A stretch of DNA of 64,000 nucleotides from Prunus persica (Eukaryota > Streptophyta > Magnoliopsida > Rosales > Rosaceae): the NCBI RefSeq assembly GCF_000346465.2, contig NC_034011.1, positions 27,215,941 through 27,279,940 of the forward strand. The letters are read 5' to 3'. The notes beneath the pieces were generated by a model. That model ran no database searches, was not told where the DNA came from, and worked only from the letters and a program-made list of their open reading frames with translations. Shown here in pieces: positions 1 through 10,758 of this stretch. A program made the position numbers and the translations under genes. Every line of letters starts with the position of its first letter. The first letter of the stretch is position 1.

Positions 1-172
1 CAAGCGAAGCTACCTAGCGCCGCTGACCCAGTCATGAAAGCATTACCATTTGCAGGCTTCAGCAAAGTCCATCATTGTTTTTTTCATCTTACTTATAAAA
101 TATGCGACACCAGATCAGATCAGACCAACAAGTTACAAATTTAGTTTAGTTTATTACACATTGACATTAGAG

Positions 173-209
<37 letters not shown>

Positions 210-1299
210 GCGTTATCCCATCATATTCTGATGTTCCTCATCGCAGCTGACATTCTTATTTTTATTTTTTTTACAGTTAATTCTTACATCTACTGTTGTC
301 AACTAGAATAGAACGTATGAGACAGCATTTTATTATATGCTGATATTATACACGCGTTAATACCATCTCCTTGTGCTGCTTCATAGTTAATTAGTACTTC
401 TGTCTGGGTTTGGGTATTGTCTTTCACACTTCTTCACATTTATATTGTCGACGTTTTTTTGTTCTTCTTAAATTTGCAACAAACAACAACTAGTTATTGA
501 CAGTTTATATTTCTTTTCCAGCAGACAGGTCTGTAGGCTTCTCATTTTCTGATCCTCCCTGTTTCTGTTGCCCAAGGTTGAGATAATGTAGTTATTGACA
601 GTTTAGCTGTTTTTTTTATAAAAAAAAAAAATTCAACAGATACATTCGAGTTACTGACTTCATCAGCCGTTCCACAATCTTACTTCAGTGTAGGGAGTGG
701 TTTTTCCTTGTTTATCTTCCTTAATTTGTTTTACTTTTGTTATTTTTCTGTTTTGGATTCAAGTTGTTTATGAGCAAAGTTCATTTTCGTTGAGTAATTT
801 TATAGTGTTTCCGTAATGATTAATTGTAATAAGGTGGTGTACCTTTTCATATTAAGAATGCGTTTATGTGTTCACATTAATGGTACATGATTTAAAAATA
901 ATTTGTCACTCTTATTTGATGCATCACATCATACTATGCAATGAATTATTATTATTATTAATAGAAAAAAAAAAAGGAAGTCTGATGTCTTTCCTTTATA
1001 GGACCTACATGATGATGTTCCAATTATAAAAACTGTGAGGGGGGAGAACTTCATTTTCGTTGAATTAATTTGGTGGTTTTAATGGAATTAATAGGTGCCT
1101 AGTTCAACTTCAACTCGAACCAAAACGAAATCATATGACAGTTAGTGGAGCCCACCCCTCAAACAAAAGTTTAAAAATGATCAACGGTCAGATGACAGCA
1201 GTTATATTGTATGCCTCAGCGTAGCTGATTCCTTAGCCGACAGTTGAAGAGTACGGTCGTAATAGCGTGCGCTGAAGTATCACGCCTTGGCTATTGACC
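1..1299. other. Intergenic spacer upstream of NIPA8 gene
   Basis: No coding region is supported here. The stretch is AT-rich. It holds a TA microsatellite at about 175-206 and several short direct repeats: a 16-base motif ending in GACAGTTTA near 492 and again near 593, CACGCGTTA near 207 and 350, and TTCATTTTCGTTGA near 781 and 1050. These may be decayed MITE material, but no terminal repeats could be defined. The right part presumably contains the promoter of the next gene; no clear TATA box was recognised. Confidence 0.5.
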
Positions 1300-1625
1300 G
1301 GACAACTCTTTCTTTCTGTCTTTTCATTTCTTCTTCTTCCATCCGTAGGAAATGAAAATAAGATAATTCCTTCCTTCCTTCTTTCTTTCTTTCATTGCCC
1401 ATTTGCCCTTTCTGATCTCTTCTTTCTTTCTTGGAATCCCTGAACCTCAAATCTCCCAATCTCACATCTGTCTGATTATCTTCTGGAATCAATTTCAAAC
1501 GCCCCATCCGCCCAGCCCAACCCAAGGAGGAAAGCAACACACGAACAAGAAAACAAGCCTCAGAATTTGGATCCGCTGTGAATATTAGCCTCGATCGAAA
1601 TTTCAACTTGTCCGAGAAAGGTCAA

Positions 1626-2080
1626 GTAAGCTCCCGAGCTCCAAACTTTGTTTTTTCACCTTTTATTTTCTCTTGTTTTTGTTTTCTTCTTCTTTAAATA
1701 AATAATTGCATGATTTCGCATAATGATTCCCGATCTATCGGATTGATGCTAAATGCCGATTATATTAATCATTTCATCCGACACCGACGCCGGGATTGAT
1801 CATTGATCTGCCATCTTTTACACCAGCAGATTTAATTTGCTTACTTTGAGACCTTTGGGTGTTTCTCAATTATGCCTCTGCAATTCCAATTCCTCTCTAT
1901 CTTTACCTTTTAATAAAGGTTCCTCCATTTCAATAGCTCCATCCATGCCAGAGCCATTTCTAAATTTTATAGTAAGTAAGCAATGCGATTGATGATTGTA
2001 TTCAAACACTGACCGATACATGGGAATTCCTCAAGCATTACTCTTGCTAATCAATCGCTATACGTTTCTTCTTGTGCCAG
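1626..2080 (+). other. Probable 5'UTR intron of NIPA8
   Basis: A GTAAGC donor at 1626 and a pyrimidine-rich acceptor ending TGCCAG at 2080 frame an AT-rich segment upstream of the start codon at 2154. The exon before it would be the pyrimidine-rich leader from about 1300 to 1625. This is inferred from splice signals only; no transcript evidence is available in the sequence. Confidence 0.45.
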
Positions 2081-2153
2081 ATTTTATAACGATTGAGTGT
2101 CAACTTCCGGTTTCAACTGCATGCAGCCACGGCTTCACATCTCTCTCTAATCC

Positions 2154-4377
2154 ATGGGGGAGTGGGTCGTTGGAGCTTTCATCAACCTTTTCGGCAGCAT
2201 TGCCATCAACTTTGGAACTAACCTTCTGAAATTGGGGCATAATGAGGTATACTCTATACTCTATACTCTATTCCTTTGTGTGTGTGTTCCTTCTTGTGGA
2301 ACCATTGTGAAATTGTGATTTGCATAACTATCACTAAACAAATTTATAACCTTCCTTCCTCAATGTTATTGTACCTAGTCTGAAAATGCAAATTTTAGCA
2401 ACCTGTGTTCATCTGCAGCAATTTAGTACTGATGAATGTTTCTACTCTGACACAAATCATTGAGAGAATGAATACTCTGTTGTGACAGCATTTATCCCCA
2501 TATTCATACCATGATGCAAGCGTCGGATTTTTTATTTTCTGTTTTGGCAGAGAGAGAGACATTCAATACTAGAAAGTGAAGGAGCAAGTGGAAAGCTTCC
2601 TTTGAAGCCTATTATACACTTTCAGACATGGAGAGTTGGTACAGTCTTGTCTCGCAGTGCTTCATTTGTTCCAAAGGTTTTTCATATTCTATTTCACACG
2701 GTGGATTATGGACATCGGACTTAAATATTATATAATTCTTCACATGCAGGCTTTTTATTTTTCGTTCTTGGTAATTGCCTAAATTTCATATCCTTCGGAT
2801 ATGCTGCTCAGGTCAGTACAAACTAAATTTTGTAGCCTTGTTATCTGAAACTGGAAAGTAAGATTAGTACTGATAAGTACTCAGATGAAAACATCTGCTA
2901 CAAGCTTGGACGCTTATCTGTATAAGTTTATTGTTTCTGTTCTTTCTAATTATTTCTTGTATTCTTCTGTGCAGTCACTTCTTGCGGCACTGGGTTCTAT
3001 TCAGTTTATATCCAACATTGCATTTGCTTACTTTGTGTTAAACAAAATGGTGACTGTTAAGTACGTTAAAATATGAAGTGAGAATAGATTTTCATAACTG
3101 TAACACCATTTATACATCCATTTTGCACATCTTTATCACCTTACTATTTCTAAGTACATCCGTGTATTAAGACAGCTTTCTTTGCAGGGTAATGGTTGCC
3201 ACAGCCTTTATTGTTCTTGGGAACATTTTTCTTGTTGCTTTTGGCAACCACCAATCACCTGGTACATGATTCATTTTCAATTCACAATTGCTTACAGTTT
3301 CATTAGTGTATTGCATTGTGCCAAATCCCTGAATATCTGATCAATTGTTCTGTATTTTGGTCCTACCTGTGGCAAGAAGCAACCATCCCAAACTCACACA
3401 CACCCACACAAGTAGAACAATCTTCCCTGCAAATGTTGTATACAACAGCTGTCTCGCATCCAACCCCTCACATGTTTGGGAGAGGGCTGTAGTATATAAA
3501 GGCTGCACAATAAACTTTCTCCACAAACACAAAATATATAGAAAGAAGATGAGCATGGACCATGAAATATATTATATCCACAAGTAATGGACTCATGTAT
3601 GTTCGATTTGTTTTATTACAGTATACACACCAGAACAGCTGGCCGAGAAATACAGCAACATTGCATTCCTTCTTTACTGCCTAATTTTGGTTTTAGTTGT
3701 TGCCTTACAGCACTCCATTTACAGGTGAGATTCTGAGAACTAAGTGCTGACTGCTTCATTCTTATTAGTAAGCCTCCAACACTTTATTTTTTGTTTCATC
3801 CAATCTCTGGATATACAGGAGAGGAGAACTTCTGCATGCTGTTTCTGGACAGGATCTAAGACCCTATTGGCATATGCTACTTCCTTTTTCCTATGCTATA
3901 GTTTCAGGTGCTGTTGGGTCATTCTCAGTGTTGTTTGCAAAATCTCTGTAAGTTAGCTTGCCAAGATATTGTCTTCCTTGTGTGACTCAAGTGGTGAAAT
4001 CATCCAAGCCTTCTGTTTCTAATTCCTCTTTTTTTTGGCAGCTCTAACCTGCTACGCTTGGCCATGTCTAGCAGTTATCAGTTACATAGCTGGTTCACAT
4101 ACTCCATGCTCCTTTTATTTCTAAGTACAGCTGGATTTTGGGTATCAGTTATTGCAGAGCCAACTTTCAATTTCATGGTTTGCAAATTGCTGCAATCGCA
4201 TGGGAGATGGTGCTTTATTTAGCTTTTATATATTCATACTTTTTACTTCTACTTCTGCAGATGGCCCGGTTGAATGAAGGATTGTCATTATTCGATGCAA
4301 TCCTTATTGTTCCTATGTTTCAGATTGCTTGGACATTCTTTTCCATTTGTACAGGATTTGTATATTTTCAAGAATAC

Positions 4378-4433
<56 letters not shown>

Positions 4434-5652
4434 ACATTTTTATCCTTTGCCTTTGGAATATGTTTAAGTTCACGTGGAAATCTTATTTGTTGTTGTTAAA
4501 ACAGGTATTAAATGCACTAAGGACAACAATGTTCATACTGGGCATGATGTCTGTGTTCGTAGGCATTTCTTTGCTGGCACCTGATGATTCAAAAGGTATT
4601 TTGATGGGCTTTTTATTAATTTTTTTAAAGACTTTTAAATACGCAGAATATCAAGACAGGAACTTACTCCAAATTTTCAGGTGCTGAAGTCAAAGATAAT
4701 TCATCTTTAGTTTCTGTGATGTCTTCAACCATTCCAAAAGACGCGGGCAGGTACACAATACACTCTTTTACGCAGTTTAAAAAATAATGGAATTTGAATT
4801 TTCAAGCTATCTATGTTCTTTTTATGTTCTTATAAAGCACCTAGGAAACCTTTGAATGATGATTCAATACTCAAGGTTTATAATATAGATTATAGTGAGT
4901 ATGCCTTGGTGCAGTGGTATGGCTTGCCGTTAGCAATTTCAAAAAAGGGGTATGGCTGCCTGTGTCTTGGCCTACCCAGACCCTGCTTTGGCAGGAATCT
5001 CCTTGCATTAGGCTGGCCTTTCATTCATCATTTCTACACTGTCTTGATATTAATATAATAGAATGAACAACAAAATATGATGGGGAGGTTTTTGTATGAC
5101 CACATATATCAGCGTTCCTTATTTGTTGAACAGTTTTCGTTATATGATTTCACTGTTGTAGCATATTCATTGGAATCTGAGCCGGATGAATATTCTGTTT
5201 GTTTGTGATTTTCACCACTGTTTGATACCGGCGTCTACGTTACAGGCTAGCTGTTCCATCTGAAGATATACAAATTAGAGACACAAGATCATTTGTGCAA
5301 GGAATCCTGGTGAAGATTTCAGATACAATAGTGAAGGCAAAGGTTCTCTAAACTGGCTTGTTGAACTTGCTTATATATAGATTTATGGTATGACTGACTA
5401 TTAATGAGATGAGTTTGCATCCTTTTGCAGACTGCTTGTGCGTTGTCACTTGGATTTGGAGAGGATTCAATTAATGCATCTGCGGTCCTTGTGATGCCCA
5501 TGGTGTCATCAAAGATAACGGGCTTTAGAGGAAACGGGTTTGACCGGGCGAAGATTTTCTCCATGAAAAATTCTGGTTGGACTAAGATCTCTATGGATGA
5601 AGATGCTACAAAGATGCTAGAGACAAGCCCTGTGCTTCCTGAGAGCCCTTGA
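2154..5652 (+). CDS. NIPA8: Probable magnesium transporter, NIPA8 type (13 coding exons)
   Basis: Multi-pass membrane protein of the NIPA family (DUF803), thought to move Mg2+ across plasma or endosomal membranes. Coding exons: 2154-2246, 2551-2638, 2750-2811, 2975-3060, 3188-3261, 3622-3724, 3819-3947, 4042-4141, 4261-4380, 4505-4595, 4681-4750, 5246-5342, 5431-5652. They join in phase to 444 residues, close to the recalled length of Arabidopsis NIPA8. The N-terminus (MGEWVVGAFINLFGS) and the C-terminal GFGEDSINAS and SSKITGFRGNG blocks are typical of this subfamily, and most exons encode hydrophobic helices. The start is the first Met after the UTR acceptor and matches the family start. Oddities: the donor at 4381 runs directly into a CT microsatellite, and the intron 4751-5245 carries a SINE-like insert. 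Identification is confident; the transported ion is inferred from the family. Confidence 0.93.
4383..4429. repeat. (CT)n microsatellite at an NIPA8 5' splice site
   Basis: About 23 CT units start immediately after the GT of the donor that follows exon 4261-4380, so the intron begins GT-CTCTCT with no purine-rich donor consensus. The tract lies inside the 124-nt intron and takes up more than a third of it. Confidence 0.95.
4901..5022 (+). mobile_element. SINE-like retroposon fragment in NIPA8 intron
   Basis: The segment opens with a tRNA A-box-like stretch (CTTGGTGCAGTGGTA) and later has GGGTATGGCTGCCTGTGT, then CCCAGACCCTGC and a CAGGAATCTCCTTGCATTAGG tail region. This order resembles the plant SINE superfamily with GTAAGGCTGCGTACA, CCCGGACCCTGC and GGGAGCTT..GTGCAC blocks, recalled from memory. 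The B-box region appears deleted, so the copy is truncated and decayed. It has the same orientation as the host gene. Confidence 0.55.
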
Positions 5653-5852
5653 TAGGAGTAGTAAAATGCATTCAATTGGTTATTATTAGGAGGGAATTAT
5701 ATCCATTTTATTGTCTTTTGTAGAAATACAAATGTTTAGGATTCATTATTTTTCCGCTTATTCAGGCATTGCTGTTTTCTCAATGAGGTGTAATTCGTCA
5801 CGCTATTGTATATTCTTACTCGCATATTTGAAAGAAATGAGAGTATCTTCCT

Positions 5853-6417
5853 TTACGGATGCTTAATAGCGCTAGCTTTCCAAATGGTCGAGGTCTAGGA
5901 GTCTAGCAAACAGACAACGTTTTGTGGTAGTAAAGACGCGGGAACAACGTTTTACCTAAAGACGCTGGCAGTTTTGGAGGTAGAGCGTGATGTTTGGGAG
6001 GGCTACAAGCTTAAAATTACGAGATAATTATGAGCTTTTTTCTGCAATCTATGCCTATACTCTTCATATAGCTGAGGTGAGAAGATGAGAAAATAAAGAG
6101 CTGAGCTGCTAACCAATATAGTACTAATTCAGTTCAGTTATCCAATATAATATATTAACATTATTAATAATGCTATTTGTACCACATTTATTGAGAGAGG
6201 TGATCCCACCAGTGTATTTGGATGGCATCTAATACCCTGCATTAGAGGGGTGGTGAGCGGTAAATGTTGTCAATTCAGAATTGTCCAACTGTTAACCAGT
6301 ATTACATATAATGAATTCATATCACAATAATTTTGATTGAGATCGGTCGATCCACTAGTCCACAGTTCTTAGGAAGGAAGAAAGGATTTGGTTGGTCTGA
6401 CTCTGAGCTAGGTATTC
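5853..6417. other. Spacer between NIPA8 and C2-domain gene
   Basis: AT-rich spacer with no recognisable gene, RNA or mobile element. It must contain the end of the NIPA8 3'UTR and the promoter of the C2 gene; no clear motif was seen. Confidence 0.5.
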
Positions 6418-7606
6418 ATGGAGCATAGATCAATGGAGTATTCCAGCAGACAACGTTATTGGGTGTTAGAAATCAAACTCATGTCGTGCAAAGATCTGAA
6501 AGCCTTCAACTTCTTTCAGAAACTCTCAGTTTATGCGATTGTGTCGCTGAAGGTAATTAGCGATGATGCGGAGAAGAAAGTAAAAGAAGCAGAAGAGCAG
6601 ATGAATGAAGAGGTAGTGGAGCAACAAATTAAAAAAACACCAACTGATGGGGAAGGAGATGGAAATCCTGAATGGAATCACGAGATGCGGTTTGAGTTTG
6701 ATCATAATGATGATCATCGTCAGTTGAAGGATGGACGGCTCTTGATTCACTTTGATCTGCGGCATCAGGGTCTGGGAATATTGGGAATCGGAGACAGAAG
6801 TATAGGAGAGGTTCGTGTTCCCTTGAATGATCTGATGATCCCACATATCCCACCGTCGCCGGCGAATAATTCTGGACTTGGACTTGGACTTGGAGGAGTG
6901 CAGCAGCAGCAGCAGCAGGCAAGGTATGTGAATTATCAGGTCCGGACTAGCGATGAAAAACCCAATGGGATATTGACCTTCTCCTACAAGCTGAAGCTAC
7001 TCATTAAGGTACTTATACTTTAGTGATCATATATTAATAAATAATTTGGTTATATATTAATAAATAATTTGGTTTGGACAGGGTGCAGGTACTGATGATC
7101 CGCGTATTCAATACCCCACAATTACTTTGGAAGAAGATGACGATGATGATATTATACACAAGTTCAACAACACTAATTCTGATATTACGAGTTCCGGATC
7201 CCAGCAGCAGCAGGAATATTATTACACATCAAACATATCATCAGCTGCGCCCGCGCCCGCACATAATAATAATTATTTGCAATCACAATCACAGTTACAA
7301 GCTGATCATCAACAAATATGCAGCAGCTGCCTACCACAATATCATCATCCTTATGATCCACTAGTAGCAGTAGCAGTAGCAGGTCATCGCACCTATCATC
7401 CACCGCCACCACCACCGCCACCTCCCCCGCTCATGGCGGATCATATGGCATCTTACCCTTACCACCCTCCTCCACCCGGCCATGGGATGGTCCATCCTCC
7501 ATGGCCACCCCATCCTTACCATGATTACGGTCCTTGGAGCCCGCCAGCTGGGATTCGACGACGCCCACATGGAGATGGACATGGACATGAACATGGGTTT
7601 TTTTAA
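6418..7606 (+). CDS. C2-domain protein, SRC2-like, with Pro/His-rich tail
   Basis: Two exons, 6418-7008 and 7082-7606, join in phase 0 to 371 residues. Residues about 10-150 form a single C2 domain: the opening strand YWVLEIKLMSCKDLKAFN, the NPEWNHEMRFEF strand and a GDRSIGEVRVPL strand match the SRC2/BAP1 class of plant C2 proteins, which bind membranes or chaperone-like partners in cold and defence responses. A charged Lys/Glu-rich insert lies at about residues 48-78. Acidic Ca2+ ligands are sparse in the first loop, so Ca2+ dependence is uncertain. Exon 2 encodes a low-complexity tail with runs of Asp, Gln, Tyr, His and nine to ten prolines, typical of SRC2 relatives. No membrane segment or signal peptide is seen. 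The upstream Met at 6418 is preferred over the one four codons later only because it is first. Confidence 0.8.
7029..7073 (+). repeat. 22-bp perfect tandem duplication inside the C2-gene intron
   Basis: Positions 7029-7050 and 7052-7073 are identical (ATATATTAATAAATAATTTG then GT), separated by one base. They make up most of the 73-nt intron and end eight bases before the splice acceptor, so candidate branch-point sequences (ATTAAT) occur twice. Confidence 0.95.
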
Positions 7607-9245
7607 TTATTAGTTTGATGATATATATGTATATATTAATACCGGAGAATAGATCGACTTGAAATCCTGGCAGGCCGGGACTGGCTGCCGGAGGGAGTGG
7701 TATGGTATGTAATAATATTAACAATGTTCCCAAAGGCCCCCCCAATTCACTCACGTCCATGCATCATCAGTGCATATTAATTATAAAATTATAAATTATA
7801 TTATCTCAATATCTTTCTGAGATGGGAACGGCAGGCAACGTTTAATTCCATCCATCCGATGGCCGTCCTTTTCTTTTGTATCAACCATGCTTGCACTACC
7901 CAGCTAATGGTCCTCCTACCCTACTCGATAGATCTTACCTTTAAATAATGTATTTCTCTAACTAATGGTCCTCAATTCTCATCCTCTCTTCTCTTCTCTT
8001 TACCTTTGAAATGCTGTTGTGCTTGTGCATGCGCGTGCCTTCCTCCTATATATCTCATTCTCTCTCTCTCTCTTTTCCGTCTTTTTTTTTGTCATTTTAT
8101 CTATTTATCTCATTTTCAGTTTCGCACAAGCCAAAAGTAAAAAACGCGTTGTTTCGGAAAAGTACAAAGAACATTGAAGTTTGGAACACAGCCAGACTAA
8201 GCAACTGGAGTGTGACAAAATTTGAGTGCCCACGACGGGCGGACCACCAACTTAAACCTAACCTTGGTCAACACCACTGGCCCACACCACACCAACTTAT
8301 GTAAGACGGAAATATCATTATTTTGTTATTCTATTCTTGATAAATAAGATTATTTTATATATAATTGTGTTATTAGTCGAAATACGCCCCACCCCACCTA
8401 CAAATGCAAAAGCCAAATAATAATTTGGATGCATATATTTTTGTCATTACACTAATAGAGCTAAAGTTGCGATATTATTAATCTAGATGGTCCTGTATGA
8501 TTACGACTCTCGATCGGCTCCCCTTTTTAATCTTATTTATCAAGATTTCCATTTCCTTAGAAATTAAGATACAAACATACATTGGGATTTTGCAGCTTTT
8601 TTTTACTCACTCATGAAATGGAGCCACTTGTCTTGTCTATATATAACTTTAACCGCTTTCGCTTTCACTTTCACTTTCACTTTCGTTATAATATTCTTTA
8701 TCTTTAATTTCTCTCTTTTCGTTGCTTTTGTTTCTCAACTCCTCCCACTCTCTCTCTGTTCCAGAAAATGAGAGAGTCCAGACTCCAGACCCAAAAGGAA
8801 AAAGAAAAAGAGATGCTTTCTGCCTAGCCCTAATGGACGGTAGAGGTAGGACAGGCAACTCGTACCATTGCTATATAAACCCTTGCGCGTACTGCATCTA
8901 CTCGTTCGTCCAAACTACCTACTTTTTATTATTATTATATATGTATTGCATTGTTTACTACTTACCTACAAATCAAGTGCATCAATAGATAAATTTCCGC
9001 TTCCCATCTCTCTCTCTCTCTCTCTGTATTAATCTTAATTAATATTTGTGATTTTCTTTTGTACGCACGTAGACCTTGGTTTGAATTTAAAGTACGAAAT
9101 TTTAAACCAGACGTATGCAATTGTATCTCTCCATCCGAATCCCATCGGAGGTTTCTTTTCGTCTCAATTGGGTTGTGGGTTGTGCTTTGAGAAATATCAA
9201 GGATTAATGCTAGCTAGTATCGCAAGACCAAATTAATATTGAAAG
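7607..9245. other. Intergenic region with pyrimidine and hexamer repeats
   Basis: Nothing coding is supported. Notable contents are a TCTC-rich tract near 8060-8080, a TATATATAA box near 8638, an imperfect TTTCAC/TTTCGC hexamer array at about 8657-8686, a second TATA-like box near 8871 and a CT run near 9009-9026. The right half is probably the promoter and leader of the DUF761 gene. Confidence 0.5.
8871..8880 (+). promoter_or_regulatory. Candidate TATA box of the DUF761 gene
   Basis: CTATATAAAC is a strong plant TATA match on the coding strand, about 370 bases before the start codon at 9246. A competing match, TATATATAA near 8638, is followed by the TTTCAC repeats. Which one is used cannot be decided from sequence. 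Confidence 0.4.
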
Positions 9246-9935
9246 ATGAAGAAGAAAGTATCTGCACTAGTGAAGCAGATAATAGCTGCAGTGAGCTCAA
9301 TTGCGAAGAATAAAACTCTGGCCCTTAGGAGCAAAACCAGAGCCATAAAGACTCGAATCATTATATTCTCGTTGCTGAACAGGAGGTTTGTGATGAGCTC
9401 CATCTCTCACAAGCTCCAGGCTTTGCTAGGGCAGCAGCAACACCATTACCCTGAATCTGATGATGATGATCATCAGGAAGATCAAGACCAAAGCAAGGGC
9501 AAAGCCGGCGCACTTGTAGTCAACCCAAGCAGCAGCAACAACGATATTATTAATGTTGTCGTGTCCCACAGATCCCACCAGCACCAGCCAGTTGATCTTA
9601 TTATTAATCCAACTGATGATGATCACATTCACATGACGGCGGATTCGGAGGATAATATTGATATTGATCATGATATTGATCATGGGTACTTGCACCACTT
9701 GGTAGAAGCTCAAGCTCAAGCTGGGGATCATCACCTTGACGTGGATAGATATTGTGAAGAGGAGGATCAATTCGAATCTGTGATAGATATTGTGAAGAAC
9801 TCAAAGCAACAGGCTGGGCAGGCATTCAGTCTGGAGGACGACATAGACCACGTGGCAGACTTGTTCATAAGGAGGGTCCACCGCCAAATCACAATTCAGA
9901 AGCAGCACTCCTTCAAGAGCAAGAGGCACCAGTGA
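9246..9935 (+). CDS. DUF761 family protein, single exon
   Basis: A 229-residue protein in one exon. The N-terminus is basic and amphipathic (MKKKVSALVKQIIAAVSSIA), the middle is a long Asp/His/Gln-rich disordered stretch, and the C-terminus (about residues 195-220, DDIDHVADLFIRRVHRQI) matches the short DUF761 motif of plant proteins first noted in cotton fibre, in which an acidic patch precedes a FIxRFxxQ helix. The biochemical role of the family is not established. The first ATG is used; it opens the conserved basic segment. The acidic middle encoded by GAT repeats is probably fast-evolving. The next gene starts about 0.4 kb downstream on the same strand. Confidence 0.78.
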   Translation: MKKKVSALVKQIIAAVSSIAKNKTLALRSKTRAIKTRIIIFSLLNRRFVMSSISHKLQALLGQQQHHYPESDDDDHQEDQDQSKGKAGALVVNPSSSNNDIINVVVSHRSHQHQPVDLIINPTDDDHIHMTADSEDNIDIDHDIDHGYLHHLVEAQAQAGDHHLDVDRYCEEEDQFESVIDIVKNSKQQAGQAFSLEDDIDHVADLFIRRVHRQITIQKQHSFKSKRHQ

Positions 9936-10363
9936 CGGGGTTGACATGGCCGCCACCAACCACCTATTTTTTTCATTATTATTAAATTTTTTTTTTTAAC
10001 GGTTGAAAGTAATTTTCTCGTGTATCTTCGTCATATCTCATACGATGTGATATAATCGTATGAACTGGGCCTAGTGGCAATTTCCTCTTGAAGCGTGTGT
10101 GTGTTTGTTTGTTTTTTACTTAAACTTTTTAATATTCTTTAATATTATTTTTAAAATTATTAAGGAGGGCCTGAGTCCAATAGAAACAGAGAGAAACAAG
10201 GTTGGGCCTAGAGGCCCTACCTAGAAGCCGGCCCAACTAAGATGGGGAAGCAACCTTTCTTAAAAACAAACCAACCAGCTCAATCAACACCGTGAATCCG
10301 GCCATAGTAGATGAATGAAGCAACCTTTGGTGTTTTCCATTTCCACCAAAGGCCAAAGCGAAG
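9936..10363 (+). promoter_or_regulatory. RH41 promoter and 5' leader with site II (TGGGCC) motifs
   Basis: TGGGCC at 10066-10071 and 10203-10208 and its reverse form GGCCCA at 10230-10235 are site II-type elements, common in promoters of plant housekeeping and growth-linked genes. A purine-poor leader exon follows and ends at a GTATGC donor at 10364. No TATA box is evident, which is usual for this promoter class. Confidence 0.45.
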
Positions 10364-10731
10364 GTATGCCTGTTGATTGCTCTTCTCTTCTTCCCTTTAC
10401 ATATTTTTACTTGATAAAGAGTTGTATTGATTTAATACTGGTTTATTTACTTGATTTTAGATTTAGGGTTTCTATTCTTAATTGTGGTTGAGTTAGTTCT
10501 TATGTTGGATTGTGATTTTAGAGGCTTTAGGGCTAACTAGTCTACTAGTACTGCCTGGCTACTACTCACAAAGACAAAGTCCTAGTTTGTGGTTACCGAA
10601 ATTAAGGTTCTAAACCCTATCTCATGGTTTTGTGATTTTTCAATCTATAACATTTGTATGGCTTGTTGGTTTTGTTCTGATATCCTAAATAATCCTTTTG
10701 CAATCGTAATATTTTGGGGTTTGCATTGCAG
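10364..10731 (+). other. 5'UTR intron of RH41
   Basis: Donor AAG/GTATGC at 10364 and acceptor TTGCATTGCAG ending at 10731 frame an AT-rich, T-rich segment. The start codon lies 27 bases after the acceptor. Inferred from splice signals. Confidence 0.6.
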
Positions 10732-10758
10732 CATCCATGTGATTATCAAGCTTATACA

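Noticed and set aside
1280..1606. 108-codon minus-strand open frame upstream of NIPA8
   Set aside because: It lies in the pyrimidine-rich leader of NIPA8; a Glu/Lys-rich antisense frame is expected from such composition. No family is recognised.
7185..7760. Overlapping open frames on both strands in exon 2 of the C2 gene
   Set aside because: They are shadows of the low-complexity Pro/His/Gln/Asp tail of the real protein.
8011..8304. 97-codon plus-strand open frame
   Set aside because: Starts in a TCTC tract, has no domain, and lies upstream of the DUF761 promoter region.
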